From contig NC_018394.1 in the NCBI RefSeq assembly GCF_000208865.1, positions 1,199,635 to 1,263,634 of the forward strand: a DNA stretch of 64,000 bases. The letters run 5' to 3'. The DNA is from Neospora caninum Liverpool (lineage: Eukaryota > Apicomplexa > Conoidasida > Eucoccidiorida > Sarcocystidae). This document shows positions 51,409 to 63,139 of this stretch, one piece after another (the stretch's first letter is position 1; every line of letters starts with the position of its first letter). Position numbers and translations under genes: made by a program. The notes beneath the pieces are model-generated. The model saw nothing but the letters and a program-made list of their open reading frames with translations. It had not been told where the DNA came from and did not search any database.

Positions 51409-52966
51409 TTACTTCTCCTGCACAGGCTTGGTCACGATTCCCGAAGCGACAGTTCTGCCGCCCTCGCGCAGAGCAAAGCGCAGGCCTTCGTGGAGGGCAA
51501 TTGGATGCAGCAGCTCAACCGTGCATGTGACGCGGTCCCCCGGCATAGCCTGAAAAGAAGAGGAACGGGCGACAACAGCGTCACGCAGATGAAAAGCAAC
51601 ACTGAGGTCCAACACAGAAACACGCACATACCTCCACACCTGCGCGTGCATGTGCACGCTTTTCTGTACAGATGCATGCATGTACGTGCACAGACACGTT
51701 GTGCCTGGACGTATAGAGGGGAACGCATGAAGCGCTAGAAACGGACGCACATGCGCGAGGGGCGACGGAAAAAGGACGAGACAGATGAAGGAAAGAGACG
51801 AAGGAAGGAAGAACGAGTTACAGAATCGCGAGTGGAGAGAAGCGGGCCCTACCATTTCTGTGGTTTCTGGGAGGGTAATTGTGCAGGCCATGTCGCCGGT
51901 TCGGATGAAGGCTTGCGGCCGATAATGGGAGAAGAACGGTTTCTTTCTTCCTCCTTCTTCCTCTTTCAGAACGTACAAGTCGGCCTCGAACTTCTTGAAG
52001 GTTTTGAGGTAGCCCGGCGCTCCGAGCACCATGCCTCGTTTCACCTCGTCCCGTTTTATGCCTTTCAGAAGGCAGCCGACCTGAAAGCGGAACCGAAGGA
52101 CACACTCGCAAAGCGGAGAAGGCGTCGCCGCAGTGCTCACATTGCAACGTTTTCTGTTTTGCAGAAGATGGACAGCTCGCAGCGGCCAAAATATATTCGA
52201 CGGCGTGTCCCAGGCAAAAAGAGAAATACAGACAGCGAATTTAACGCGTCGCTGCCTTTAAAAGGGAAACGGGAGAGAAAAGGATAGCATTCATTAGCAG
52301 CTGCGAGGCAATCGCCCCCGCGCCACAGCCAGAGGCCAGCCGTCTGCGTGAGACGTGCAGGAATGAAGAGACACAAAGGAAGAGACACAGGGGAACCGTG
52401 GAGGCCTCGTTCACTTCCATACCTGATCGCCTGCTTGTGCGTCGTCTAGCGTCTTTCTAAACATCTCGAGAGCAGCAATTTGCGCCTTCAGCGGCTTCTC
52501 TCGCCCGCCAACAATCTCAACTGCCTCGTTCATCTTCGCCGTCCCTTGCTCGACGCGGCCGGTCGCAACCGTCCCCTTCCCTGGACGAAGACAGCGAAAG
52601 AAGCGGGACGCCATCGTAAGAGGTGGACAGAAGAAACAGAGAAAATGACGCAAAAAGAAAAACACGCCGCAAGCGCTTACCCGGAATAGACAAAACGCTC
52701 TCGACAGGAATGACGAGAGGCAGATCCGCTTTTCGCTCCGGCTCAGGAATAAAGTCGTCGCACGCCTGATGCGCAGTCAACAAAGGAGAAAACGAAAAAC
52801 ACAAGTCAGAGACGCAGAGTGAAAGGGACAGAAACCAATCCCTACACCCATCCCATCTGTATGGAGCTACCGAAAGAGACACACTCTTCGTCTCGGTCCC
52901 AGCCTTTGGCGCAGCCTCAAGACCGAAGCGTGTAATGCTACGTATATATGCATATAAATGTATATA

Positions 52967-53013
<47 letters not shown>

Positions 53014-54783
53014 AGCTAGATGAGTCGCTAGAGAGCTGGGTGGACACATGCGCCGATGGAGAGGAGGCGGTCTGTGGGAAAAGAAATTTTTTACCTGCAT
53101 AAGGTCTTTGATGGTTTGGATGCCGTACTCTCCAGTGTCTCCATTAAGTGCCTTCAACGCCGAGCCTTTGACAAAGGGCGTGTCGTCGCCAGGGAAGTCG
53201 TAGAAAGAGAGAAGTTCCCGGACTTCCATCTCAACGAGTTCGACGAGCTCTTGATCCTCAACCATATCCATTTTGTTCAAATAGACAACCAGACGCGGAA
53301 CGCCGACCTGAAACGCCGCACAGCCCCAGGCAACGGACAGACGTAGGAAGCGCGGAAAAGGCATTTCCAAACGCACATCGACGCAACTGTATTGTATCAG
53401 CATATAGAGATACATATACATATCTATATAGATATACATATATATATATATACATATATGTATGTATGTATCAATGCGTGTGCATGCACATGGCACCCCC
53501 GCCTCTGAAAGTTCTCGAGGGGCTCTGTTCGGGCTTCGCGATCTCCACTTGGCTCCTGGACAAAGGCGACGGCGGCGTCGAAACGCAACAAGAGCCCAAA
53601 TGGGACACAGTTGCGCGACAAGAAAGCAGAAGGGACTTCGCCAGAGGCATCTACACATATCTACAGACGCGTGCACGGATGCACCCAAGGGTGAGGGTTT
53701 TATTCGTGTATAGATGCATACCCGCTTGCATGTGTGTATCTGTCTGTTTGTGTGTCGACGAGCTCCGGTCTGTTTCCCCTTGCTCTAGCTGCTTTTTCCA
53801 GGGGCGGAGACGCTCCGCTGCATGCCGTGTCGCCCGGTTATATCCGTGAACAGACGCACGCGCGCGTTCTTCACATGTCCCCATTTGAAAGACGCCGTCG
53901 GCATGGACGCATTCCCCCCCCCCCTCCGTGCACACTCTCGCTTTCTCTCGTATACCTGTTTGGAGAGGAGAATGTGTTCTCGGGTTTGAGGCATCGGTCC
54001 ATCGTAGGCCGAGACGACGAGGATGGCTCCATCCATCTGGGCGGCGCCAGTAATCATGTTCTTCACGTAGTCGGCATGTCCCGGGCAGTCCACGTGTCCG
54101 TAGTGCCGCTTCCCCGTTTCGTACTCGACATGGGTGGCGTTAATGGTGATTCCGCGCTTCTGTTCCTCCGGGCTCTTGTCGATCTCTGCGTACGATTTGA
54201 AGTCTGCCTGGCCCAAGTCGGCGAGGACTTTTGTGATGGCTGCAGTCAGCGTCGTCTTGCCATGGTCCACGTGGCCGATCGTCCCGATGTTCAGATGCGG
54301 TTTCGTGCGCTGGAAGACGCCGACGGCGAAGCCTCTCTGGGCCTCGAGGAGCGCAGAGCAGGCGCCAGCAGACGCACAGGCGCGAGAGAGGCAGGTGGAG
54401 ACGGCTGCAGAGGCGTGAGATTGCAGAGCTTGCGGGGAGGACGCCTGAAGGAAAGGAGAACCGGAAGACGGAGAAGACGAAAGGAGAGACGCAAAACGCC
54501 GGCTGGGGCGGCCCTCGGAAGGTGCCGTGAGGCCTTTTCTCTCTGCGACAGCGAGACGGGCGGAGAAGCGTGAACGGGCTGTTGGATCATTAAAGCGGGG
54601 AGACAGTGAGGGAGACACGAAACGCGAAGGAAGGCCGCAGCTGGAGGAAGCCGAGAAGTCTCCTCTCGAAGGACAGAACGGCACGGCGGCACTCGCGCGG
54701 CGGAAAGGCGCGGCTGAACCGGCTGCCACTGTGTGGGGCGCAGAGACCGCGGGGTGGAGCCGCAAGACAATATTTGCCGCCAT
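51409..54783 (-). CDS. Nuclear-encoded organellar elongation factor Tu, probably mitochondrial
   Basis: Six exons (high to low): 54783-53956, 53307-53095, 52765-52681, 52580-52423, 52080-51853, 51549-51409; 550 residues, all phases agree. EF-Tu is the GTPase that brings aminoacyl-tRNA to the ribosome. All five G motifs are present: GHVDHGKT (170-177), RGITI (210-214), DCPGH (232-236), NKMD (287-290) and SAL (325-327). Domain 2 ([13 protein letters not shown]) and domain 3 end normally at [16 protein letters not shown]. About 155 residues precede the bacterial start point, rich in Ser, Ala and Arg and poor in Asp/Glu, as in an organelle presequence, with no strong N-terminal signal peptide. 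Apicomplexan apicoplast genomes carry their own tufA, so a nuclear bacterial-type EF-Tu is expected to serve the mitochondrion; apicoplast targeting is not excluded by sequence alone. The intron between exons 1 and 2 has a TA microsatellite and a poly-C run. Confidence 0.96.
52968..53010. repeat. (TA)n microsatellite, EF-Tu intron 2
   Basis: Near-pure TA dinucleotide tract in the intron 52766-53094. A second TATATACA tract lies in intron 1 at about 53405-53465. Confidence 0.9.
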
Positions 54784-56252
54784 CGGGACGAAGACGCGAA
54801 CCAGAAAAAACGAAAGACACCAAACAGGGAAGGACAGTGAGGAGAGTTCGACGAACGGAGAGAGAGGCAGGAGCCTGTCGGGTACGAGAGAAAAGGGGGG
54901 ACAGAGCGCACCGCAGGGGCTCTTTTACACACCTTTGCCCAGATGTTGTCTTCTTTGCAAAAGAACCGACGCAGAAAACCACTGCTCCGTTTCTAGGGAG
55001 TGGCGAAGACAACACTTCAAGCCAGAAATGCGTGCAGCGTCTCTACAAAGGAAAAAAGAGGGCGGGGCACATCTTTACAAAGCGCGTGGCCGGCTTCTCA
55101 TGCATGCGCTCTGGAGGGGACTTTCTTTCAACAGACAGCACCGCGGGGGAGCTGACCCGCCAGTCGCCTTGCGGCAAATCTCTGCTCGTCGCCGGCGAAA
55201 CGCAGCAGAGAGCCAACCGGACAATGAAAAGGGACGATGTTCACTTCACCACATTTCCACTGAAGAGAATAAATGCACTTCCGTGGATCTAGAGATTTTC
55301 CTGTGTACAGTTGTTCCCAAAAAACCAAGTACAAAACGATGGCCAACTGAGAACTCTCTGGACCGGCCGTTTTCACTGTTTGCCGCGCGAGAGAGTAGAC
55401 AGCATGAAGACTAATCTCGAGCTCGGCAACACGCCAGTGAGACCAAGAGATTCGTGTTGTGTCAGGGAAAGAAGCACTAGCTTTTTCTGTGAAGAGCTCC
55501 CGAGAGAAGAAGAAATAACGAGAAAAGAAATGCCCAGAAAACAAGTACAGTGAACACGGTAATAATGGCGTGGTCTGGTGACAAGAGTCTCTGTCATCAG
55601 CAAATGTATAGCCGATCGAAAGCCTAGAGAAACATCGACAGATTATCCTTACAATCAGAGCCCTCAAATGCCTCAGCTGCAAACCCTCGCACAAGCAAGT
55701 GATTCGCCAGCGTGCACGGTAGCGAGACGATCCCTCCACTGTACGGTCACCGAGACCTTGAAGTACAAAGAACACCTTCCGCATCACCTGCAAGGCTGTG
55801 TTCATTTTCCGTGCGTGTCCAGAACCTACTGCGGCCGTGTAGTCGAAAAGCGCTGACGGGCGGCATCGTCACTACTCGTGTGTTCGACAAGGTGAGTTAC
55901 GTGGTGGAGTTCTGTGCGTTTCAGCGTCGCCAGCAAATCGGACATAACTGCGACCGCCCGCTCGTGGTAGCGGCTCCTGGATAGTTGACCAGATCGATCG
56001 TGGGTTGAGTCAGTCTACATCAGCCAGGATACCGCTGCCAGCGGGACGCTATCATCCCCTGGCGCCATGTAGTGAGTCATCAAACTAGTGGTGAGGTCCG
56101 CGTAAGATTTTAAGCGGCGAACGCACGCCATAAAGTTTACCAATCATGCGTAGTTTGGGACCACACACACACGGTCACACACAACATTCCCATGGCACGG
56201 AAACATAGGACTCTTTTCCCACGAAACAAAACCACAAACACAAGCCTGGCTC
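54784..56252. other. EF-Tu 5' flank
   Basis: Upstream region of EF-Tu. It carries AGAGACG on the minus strand at 55038-55044, about 255 bp from the ATG. No ORF here is convincing. Confidence 0.5.
55038..55044 (-). promoter_or_regulatory. AGAGACG (WGAGACG-type) motif upstream of EF-Tu
   Basis: The + strand reads CGTCTCT, i.e. AGAGACG on the coding strand, about 255 bp upstream of the EF-Tu ATG, a typical distance for this Toxoplasma element. Confidence 0.3.
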
Positions 56253-56759
56253 TCAGGCACAGGCAGGAACAACAGGTGGGAGGATCACCCTCCCGAGGAC
56301 GAGGAACTGGCTAGGCCTCGGCTCGTCTTTGCGCCGAAGCCTCATCCGAACCTCCGCAATGCTCTGTAAGAGCTTTGAGGAGGCATCGGGCGGGGTAGGA
56401 CCTCGCGGAGGAGGCGGAGAAAGGCGTCCTCCGAGAGGTCTGGTTTTCACTTTGAGGGCCACCCGTGGTGGCCCAGGCAAAGTGCTTGGTGGTGCATGGA
56501 AGGGGTAGGCGAAGGTCGCCTGCTCTTCCAGCACGCGAGACGAGGGGGGGAGCCGCATTTCTGCAAGCCGCAGAAACGCAAAGGGAGGAGAGGAGGAGCA
56601 AGAGCCGCAGGAGGGCAGGTGGACGGGACCGCGAACGTACGCGAAGGCAACGTAGGCGGACGAGTGGTGGACGGCGAAGGCGTGGAGACCAGGCGACGTC
56701 GAGAATTGGAAATGTGGAAAATGATAAGAAGTGAAAGCAGCAACCGGGATAGCTCGCCC
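56253..56759 (-). CDS. Possible terminal exon of an unresolved hypothetical gene
   Basis: Downstream of a good acceptor on the minus strand (TTCGGTGTTTAG at about 56771-56760), one frame stays open for 168 codons to a TGA at 56253. Composition is coding-like, with segments such as SSAYVAFAYVRGPVHLPS and SSRVLEEQATFAYPFHAP and a charged run AEVRMRLRRKDEP near the end. No domain is recognised and I could not identify the exon upstream. It may belong to the minus-strand gene near 58-60 kb or be chance. A competing overlapping frame of 215 codons exists (56311-56958). Confidence 0.25.
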   Translation of the reverse strand, partial: GRAIPVAAFTSYHFPHFQFSTSPGLHAFAVHHSSAYVAFAYVRGPVHLPSCGSCSSSPPFAFLRLAEMRLPPSSRVLEEQATFAYPFHAPPSTLPGPPRVALKVKTRPLGGRLSPPPPRGPTPPDASSKLLQSIAEVRMRLRRKDEPRPSQFLVLGRVILPPVVPACA

Positions 56760-58060
56760 CTAAACACCGAATCATCGATATGGGATGGCGGAGCGCGGTA
56801 CGCAGTTGCACAGCGACACGAGCTAGCAGTCCGCACGAGCTCGCGCGAAAAGATCGATTGATCATGGCTCGAGATCGGTTCGCCGAGGCCGCCCCAAAAA
56901 CAGGTTGTGGAGCGCTAGCTCGGTGCGATCTGGGGCCATCACACCCCTGCATGAACAACGGGAACGCAGCCCGTAATCATTTTGTCGAGTGGTTTTTTGG
57001 AGGCCTCCCCGGCATCACCCTGGCAGGTTCATGCTACATGAGTCATGAGCTCTCCGACTCAGAGGGACTCCGACCTGCATCTGAACGGGACCGCAGCTGC
57101 AGTGTGTAGCGAAAACATCCACATCCCTTGGAAGCTTCAATATCTTCGACATGTACGCCTGGGGGCTTCTAGAAAAGATGAGCCAATCTGTGACACACAT
57201 GCCGCCGTACGAGACTTCAGCTATGCCACTTGCTTGCATGAGCATTAGCATGTATCTATACATCCATCTATCCAGAGATCTCGTTAACACATGCAGCTAT
57301 CGATCTATCTCTCCACCTAGCAATCTGTCTGACCTCCCATCTAGATATCTCCTGTCTCTCCATGTCACCGCCATCTCTCTGTCCGATACTTCCCTTTATA
57401 TCATCTCCTCCCTGAGTAAATTGCCAAGTACGTACTGGGGGAGATGTCGCTGCGGGGAAGGGTTTCACAGAGCCAGATTCAATGTTGGCCAGAATCGTGT
57501 TCCGTCGACTCCCCCATCGTAGTGAGTCCACCTAGGAACGGTCGAGTCCCCCACTTCCGAAATGGTTTGCATTTCCGTTTCTGTTCACAGGAACACGATG
57601 TACGAAAGTCCCTTCACTTGCCGCGATGTATTCTCATGTCACCGGCTGATGAGCTTTGTTGCGCACATCATTAATCAAACGGGGCGCAAGCTCTTTTCAA
57701 CGAAGAACCGTCAAAAAACCAAACAGCTCTTCAACGAGGGGAAGTGCTGGAAGTGTTAACAACACTACGGCCTCGGGACAAACACCCTGCGTCGCGACAG
57801 GCACAAGATCAACAATGAGCACCCTGAGAAAGCGGTTAGATCCATACTCCTCTTGAGTTCGCCCCGACGGCTCTCCCGGCAGGAGATCTCACTCGTAGGT
57901 TGGAGAATGTTGAAAAGTGGAAAAGTACTCGCTGTGTTTGATCGTGCGGTTTGTGGGGTTTTCCCGCCTTCCGGTTTCGTAGGAAGTCGCAATACGCGTG
58001 TGATTCTAACGCGGGGGCCTATCGGGTACACAGCAAATGCGTGGGGCCTTGGCGGAACCC

Positions 58061-60430
58061 TCATTCTTCTTCAGGCACAACTGAGAAGGCGAAAGGAGAG
58101 GCACTGCTGGAACGCTCCACTGTCACGTGGTTCCTAAACGCGTCCTTAACCGCTTCTCGGTCGTCTCTCCATCCCCAGCCTCCCCCAGCTATTCTGCAAC
58201 CGCTTCTTTGTTTGTGTCTCTCTGCCGCAGGGAGAACGCGGCGCAGCGTGAGTGTATCGCTCCTAGGCCTCCTGGAGCCAGCGGCGGATGCGGGAATTTC
58301 CGGAGGAAGCAACGCCCGATAGGAATCCGCTGCAGGTGATCGCTTTCTTGGAACCAGTGCGAGTGCCTTTTGCGCGTCAAGAGTAAATCCCGTCTGCGAA
58401 GCAATTCGTGATAGCTCCACATACAAGTCGTGTGTGTCTGCAAGACGAGGAGACGGGTGTACGTTGCTTGCCACCCTTTTGCTGCCGAGATCGGTGTTTC
58501 GGCTTTCAGGATCGTTGCCTTCTCCCGCTCTGTCCCTATTCGCTCCTTCGTCTGCTCTGCTTGTCTTTGCCGAGTGTGCAGGGAGAGACAGCGGTCCCCG
58601 ACGGCCCGCTCGTCCCACCTCGATCGCGCCCGTTAATCCACCAACTGAAACGCTGGACGCCGCACTTCCTGGGGAGTATGAAGGCGCTGAGGGAAACCGC
58701 GGACGGGGCGACCTTGGGCGAGACAGAAGTGAAGCGACCGCCGTATCGCGTGCTCTGGCCGTCACACTTGGCGACGTATGAATGGCCTGTGAGCAGGAGG
58801 CAGAGAGGACGCGAGAACGGTGCGAAAGTGGAGACAGCAGCCGAGGGCGAAATCGAGAGGCAACACGCAGACTGGATTAACGAAAAGGCGCTGATGGCTT
58901 CGCAAACGCGCACACGCATTTCTTCTGATGCGGTTGACAGGCTGCGTACAACAGCCTCACGGATTCACGTGCGTGTCTCGCATCTCCGCATCGAAGAGGC
59001 AGGGTATATACAGTTCTGCATTACTTCAGACTTTTCTCGCGTTCCGCTGATCTCAGAAGACGCCTGCGCACAACTAAGCCGAGGCGGAAGGAGAGAAATC
59101 CACACGAAGACGCACAGGAAGACAAGAAGACCCAGACGAAGAAGAGAGAAATATACCAACAAGCTGGGCAATGCTTTCAGTGTACCAGAAGGTCGAGAGG
59201 AGTGAGTTGCTCGCGGGGATCTTTCCGGGCATGGGCAGTGGGAGGAAGAGAGAACTCCGCAACGTCAACGTCGGAGGCGGAAGAGACTTTCATGCGGCGC
59301 TTGTCCTGGACGAACCTGAAAAGGCGAAAGAACTGCATGCGTCGCGCATCAGGCCGTCCCGGCAGTCACGCCAGAAAGTCGGCGCTTTGCCAGCATCACA
59401 AAGCAAAAGGACGTTCATCTCCGCATGGACGTAAAAGTGAACGAGCCTCGAAACCAGGACAGCATGAGTGGACTCCACAGGCTCTGTAGAGACAGCGCCA
59501 TGACACCAAACATGACAGCCTCACATGTATATATATATATATATTTATATATATGTTTGTGGAGAAACAAGGAGTTTTCAATAGAGTGGACGTGTGTGCT
59601 GCACACCTGGAGGTGAAGCCTGTAGGAAGGTCGCGAAGCTGCATATGCCTGGTCAGCGAAGGAGTGAGCAATTTCGGGTCCTTTTTGGCTTGGTGTCGTG
59701 CCGCATGCGAGAGCGGCTCTATTCGCTCTCTCCTTCTCAGTTCCTGCGTCCAGCACTGACGGAGCAACTGCCGACACCGTCCGGCCGAGGGCGGCATTGA
59801 AGAGAGAGCGGAAAGAACCAGAAAACGCGTCTTTCGGGGGAAGTGAGCGCCACACGGCAACGCGCGACAAAACGCCCTACTCCCTCCGTGACCTTTTCGT
59901 TCATAGGTTCAAGGGAGGAGGCAGGCCGGGACACGGCGATCCAGGTGGACGGACGTTCCGTGCAAGAACGGCGACCCCAGCGGAACGTTTTCCTGAAAAG
60001 GAATGGGGAGGAAAGTGCCAAGGGCCCCCCGCTGGCCAAATAGTCCCGCCGCGGCGTCCTCCCGCGCACACATCCAGTGGCGGACTAGACGAGCGCGTTG
60101 CTGAACTCGCGCTTCGAGTCCTGAGAAGGCAAAAACAAAGAAAGAGGGTGGCAAGCGCACTGGGCTCTGAGGCTTTCGGGTCGTTTCCGACGCTCAGCAG
60201 GCCTGTTTCAGCCCGGGGAAAGACACTGCGAGACCCTTGGATACAGTCCATTCCACGGGAAGTTGCTCCCGATAACCCGACCAACGAGACTTACATCGTC
60301 TCTCTGGGGCAAAACTGGTCTCTTCCACTTCATCCTCCATTCCACTCTTCAATCTGCACGCGGCACCACTGTTTGCGTCGTCGCGGATATCCGGAAAATC
60401 GACGTTCGATTTGCCGTGCTGCGCAAAGTC
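58061..60430 (-). CDS. Hypothetical protein, multi-exon, 5' part unresolved
   Basis: Three minus-strand exons join in phase: about 59767-59605, 59315-59186 and 58790-58061 (stop at 58061). Joined sequence includes APSVLDAGTEKERANRAAL, FVQDKRRMKVSSASDVDVA, REQLTPLDLLAIHTSPSV and DLYVELSRIASQTGFTLDAQ. Acceptors such as CTGCTCACAG and GCCTTTTCAG are good; the 59605 donor (GTGCAG) was chosen for phase. Further upstream are two coding-like stretches: about 60430-60294, containing DFPDIRDDANSGAAC and EDEVEETSFAPERR and ending at a GTAAGT donor, and about 60113-59930, after the strong acceptor TGCCTTCTCAG. I could not join them in phase without an in-frame stop or an implausibly short intron. No domain is recognised. 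Treat the span as a probable gene with an incomplete model. Confidence 0.45.
59526..59557. repeat. (TA)n microsatellite
   Basis: Short TA tract inside the intron between the 59767-59605 and 59315-59186 exons of the unresolved minus-strand gene. Confidence 0.85.
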
Positions 60431-62157
60431 GGAAGAGTCCCGCTTGCCGCGACAAGGACGTTATTCACTCAAAAGTCCTCCGGAGGAGCACCCCCTGAGC
60501 ACCGAAATACAGCCAAAGGAAACAGAGTCTAATAAAAGTAGGGAAATAGACACGCGCACACCGAAGCACACATACTGGCGCCTAGGCAGCTGCAAATGGA
60601 ATTTTTTTGCCGCCGTGTAAGCACTCCCGTGTGGATGGTTCGAGTAGCGCGGAGGCGCCGCTGTCTCATCGGTTGCCTCACCACACAGCTCATGTTAGAG
60701 AATTTACCATCTAACCCTCAGTGGTCGGCGTATACGAAACTCTAACCTCATGTGCACTATGTACTCGTGTTTAGGAGTGAAGAGAGAAAGCCAATAAATG
60801 CATTCTTTCACTGCAAACGCCGCAAATCCGAGCCCTAGTGCGGGGCCCCGCGGCGCGGAACGCCCTCGTGGAGTTGGCCATGCGAATGCTAGTGGGACGG
60901 GCTGTAGTGAAGCGGGACGAAACTCCAAAGCTGTTTTCTTTCGGTCTCCCGCATGACGTCTCACGTCTCTTTTGTGCGCGTACAGGAGGGAAAAGGACCT
61001 GAGGAACTCCAGAGAAATCGGCAGAGAAGAAAGTCGAAAGTGGGGACTCTCTCAAGACACCCCCCCCGCCCCCGCCCCGGCACGCCTTCACAACCAAAAG
61101 GCGTTCTGCAGAAACGAACACGCATATACATGCGAACGCACCTGTACATGTATTCGCACGTTTACGTATATCTATTTGGATAGTTCGATCCTGTTCCGAG
61201 AGAGACGGAAAAATTTGGGGCTCCTCACACGTGCCACGACTCCGCTTGCTCGGAGAAGAGTTCGAAGAAGCATCGACAGGCGGCTGAGTCTTGTGATGAG
61301 CAGCCAGCGAAGGAAGACCGCTCCGCAGGTGCCTATCGTTTCTTCTCCGATTGGTTCGGACCTTTCTACAAATTCGGTACCGAGAAATGAACCCCGAGAC
61401 GCCGGCAAAGACCTACTCGAAGCGCGTAGATCGGCTGGGATCCGTGGGGGCAAACATGTATTTATGCGGGCTTCAAAGAAACGGCAGCAATCTCGTGTGA
61501 AACGTATAAACGTGGCTGCACAAGTGCAGCTTTTTCAGACGCGTACCAAAGTCGAGCATGACTCTCTTGAAGGCAACGCTGTTCCAATCGTGCCGGGAAA
61601 ACTTTCCACCTCGCCAACCCACGAAGAACGCAGAATTTTCCTTTTCTCGACAGCAGAGGTCGTGGCGCCGCGTGTGTCACTCCTCGATTGACAAATGTCG
61701 TTTTGTGTTGGCCCCGGGGACGCGAGCAACGAAAAGCCTGTGGTGCATGCGGGGCGGTCTCGCAAATTTTGAGAGCGTGGAATGCGGTTCCTTGCACCAG
61801 AACTGCTTTTGGTGGCGTGCCTCCGAAAAGCGAGTCGTGGTTTTCCCCCTCACGCGTTTCCCCGCGAACTCCGGGACGAAAAGGCTGAACTCGAAAGACC
61901 CAGTGGCAGCCGTGGCCTTTAGCCTGGGAGGCGCGCGGGGACAGAGAACCCCGTGAACGCCAAGGAGGACCGAGAAGAACCGGGAAAGACGACAGAGAGA
62001 CGAGTATAGAAGTCGGAAAAGAAAGGAGAACGGAAAGAAGAAGAAGAAAAAGAAAAAGAAGAGGGAACCCCGAGCTTCGACAGGTTCCGCGAAGTCGGCG
62101 ACGTGGAGGAACCTGTGGGAGATTGAAAGTCGAGAGAAGGCCGGGAGTCTCTGAAAA
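60431..62157. other. 5' flank of the tandem ubiquitin-like gene
   Basis: About 1.7 kb with no supported gene. It includes a C-rich run at about 61062-61080, a TGCATGC word at 61744-61750 and a GAA/AAG-rich tract at about 62034-62064 just before the start codon. The long minus-strand ORF at 61462-62265 has no domain and runs antisense into the next gene. Confidence 0.5.
61744..61750 (+). promoter_or_regulatory. TGCATGC motif upstream of the ubiquitin-like gene
   Basis: TGCATGC is a palindromic word enriched in Toxoplasma promoters. This copy lies about 410 bp upstream of the ATG at 62158. Single-motif evidence only. Confidence 0.25.
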
Positions 62158-63139
62158 ATGCGGCTGTGTATCGTCAATCCAGCTGGCGGCGTGGGAGCGG
62201 CCGAGGAACAGGGACAGTTTGTCGAGGCCCGAGACGATTGGACATTCAGCATGCTTCTCCGTCACCTCGCGGAAATCGGGCTTCTTTCTTTTCCGGATAG
62301 AGGGCCGTCGACAGCCCCGAAGGGACTCTCGGACCGACTGCCTCCCAATGTGGCGCTGACCAGCGACGGAGTGGTTTTCGACGTGAAAAAGAGACTCGAG
62401 GACTACGCGATTCAGCCAGAGACAAAGCTGTACATCAGCAGCGCAACCTACAGCATGCCCACAAGGCTCTTTGTCATTCTGGCGGAAACCGGAGACACCT
62501 ACGTGAGTTGTCGGAGCTCACTGTACCTATTCCTCTCTCGGCGTCGTACACGCACACTTGTAGAGGTATTTGCGGAAGCTACTCTCTTCACTCAAAAACT
62601 GCTGCCACATCACTCAATATTTAGATATTTGAGGACGCATCGATCTGGGTCGAAAGATATCCTTGTATTCTTGTTTACCTCCTCCGTGAGAGAGCCGCCC
62701 GGCGTCTCTCGATCTTTAATATACCCACGTCATGGCCTCGTCACTGGAAACCGTATGCATGCTTATATAAATATCTAAACGTAGACACGAGGCTACGCGT
62801 GGGTGGCGTTTTCAGGGATTTGAGGTGTTCTCTGCGGATCGCGTGCAAGTGTTGATGCGCCTCATCAAGACCCGGTTAGGTGTCGAAGAAGACGGCATGA
62901 TTCTCGTGCACAGAGGCGCGCGCCTGGACCCTGAGAAAAGCCTCCAGGATCAGTGCGTTTGCCGGGACGCTCTCGTCTATCTCCTCCTGACATCTCAAGC
63001 GCCTCCTGTGCCTCGTTCGCCCCCGCCTCCTGCGCCTGCTGGCGGGGTCCGAGGGAAGAACCCGGGAACTCCGCGAGGCAAAGACGCGAAAGACGCAAAG
63101 AAAAAGCCCGAGGCGAAGAAGGGAAAGAAAAGCAAGTAA
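62158..63139 (+). CDS. Small protein with two predicted ubiquitin-like folds and a Lys-rich tail
   Basis: Two exons, 62158-62502 and 62816-63139, phase 0 junction, 222 residues. The start AAAAATG is a good coccidian context. The second half has a clear ubiquitin-like pattern: RLFVILAETGDTY and FEVFSADRVQVLMRLIKTRL (strands plus main helix), GMILVHRGARLDPEKSLQD (the Leu-Ile-x-x-Gly-x-x-Leu-x-Asp turn) and DALVYLLLTS (last strand). The first half may repeat it: FVEARDDWTFSMLLRHLAEI, then NVALTSDGVVFDVKKRLEDY and ETKLYISSA. No C-terminal di-glycine follows either unit at the expected point, so conjugation is unlikely and the folds would act as protein-binding modules. The C-terminus is a Pro stretch and a basic tail (KDAKDAKKKPEAKKGKKSK). 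I do not recognise a named family. The ORF is firm; the domain reading is inference. Confidence 0.75.

Noticed and set aside
58408..59205. 265-codon plus ORF
   Set aside because: Antisense to the minus-strand exons 59315-59186 and 58790-58061, which have better splice sites and composition.
61462..62265. 267-codon minus ORF
   Set aside because: Overlaps the start of the ubiquitin-like gene in antisense; its poly-Leu/Phe part is the complement of a GAA-rich tract.
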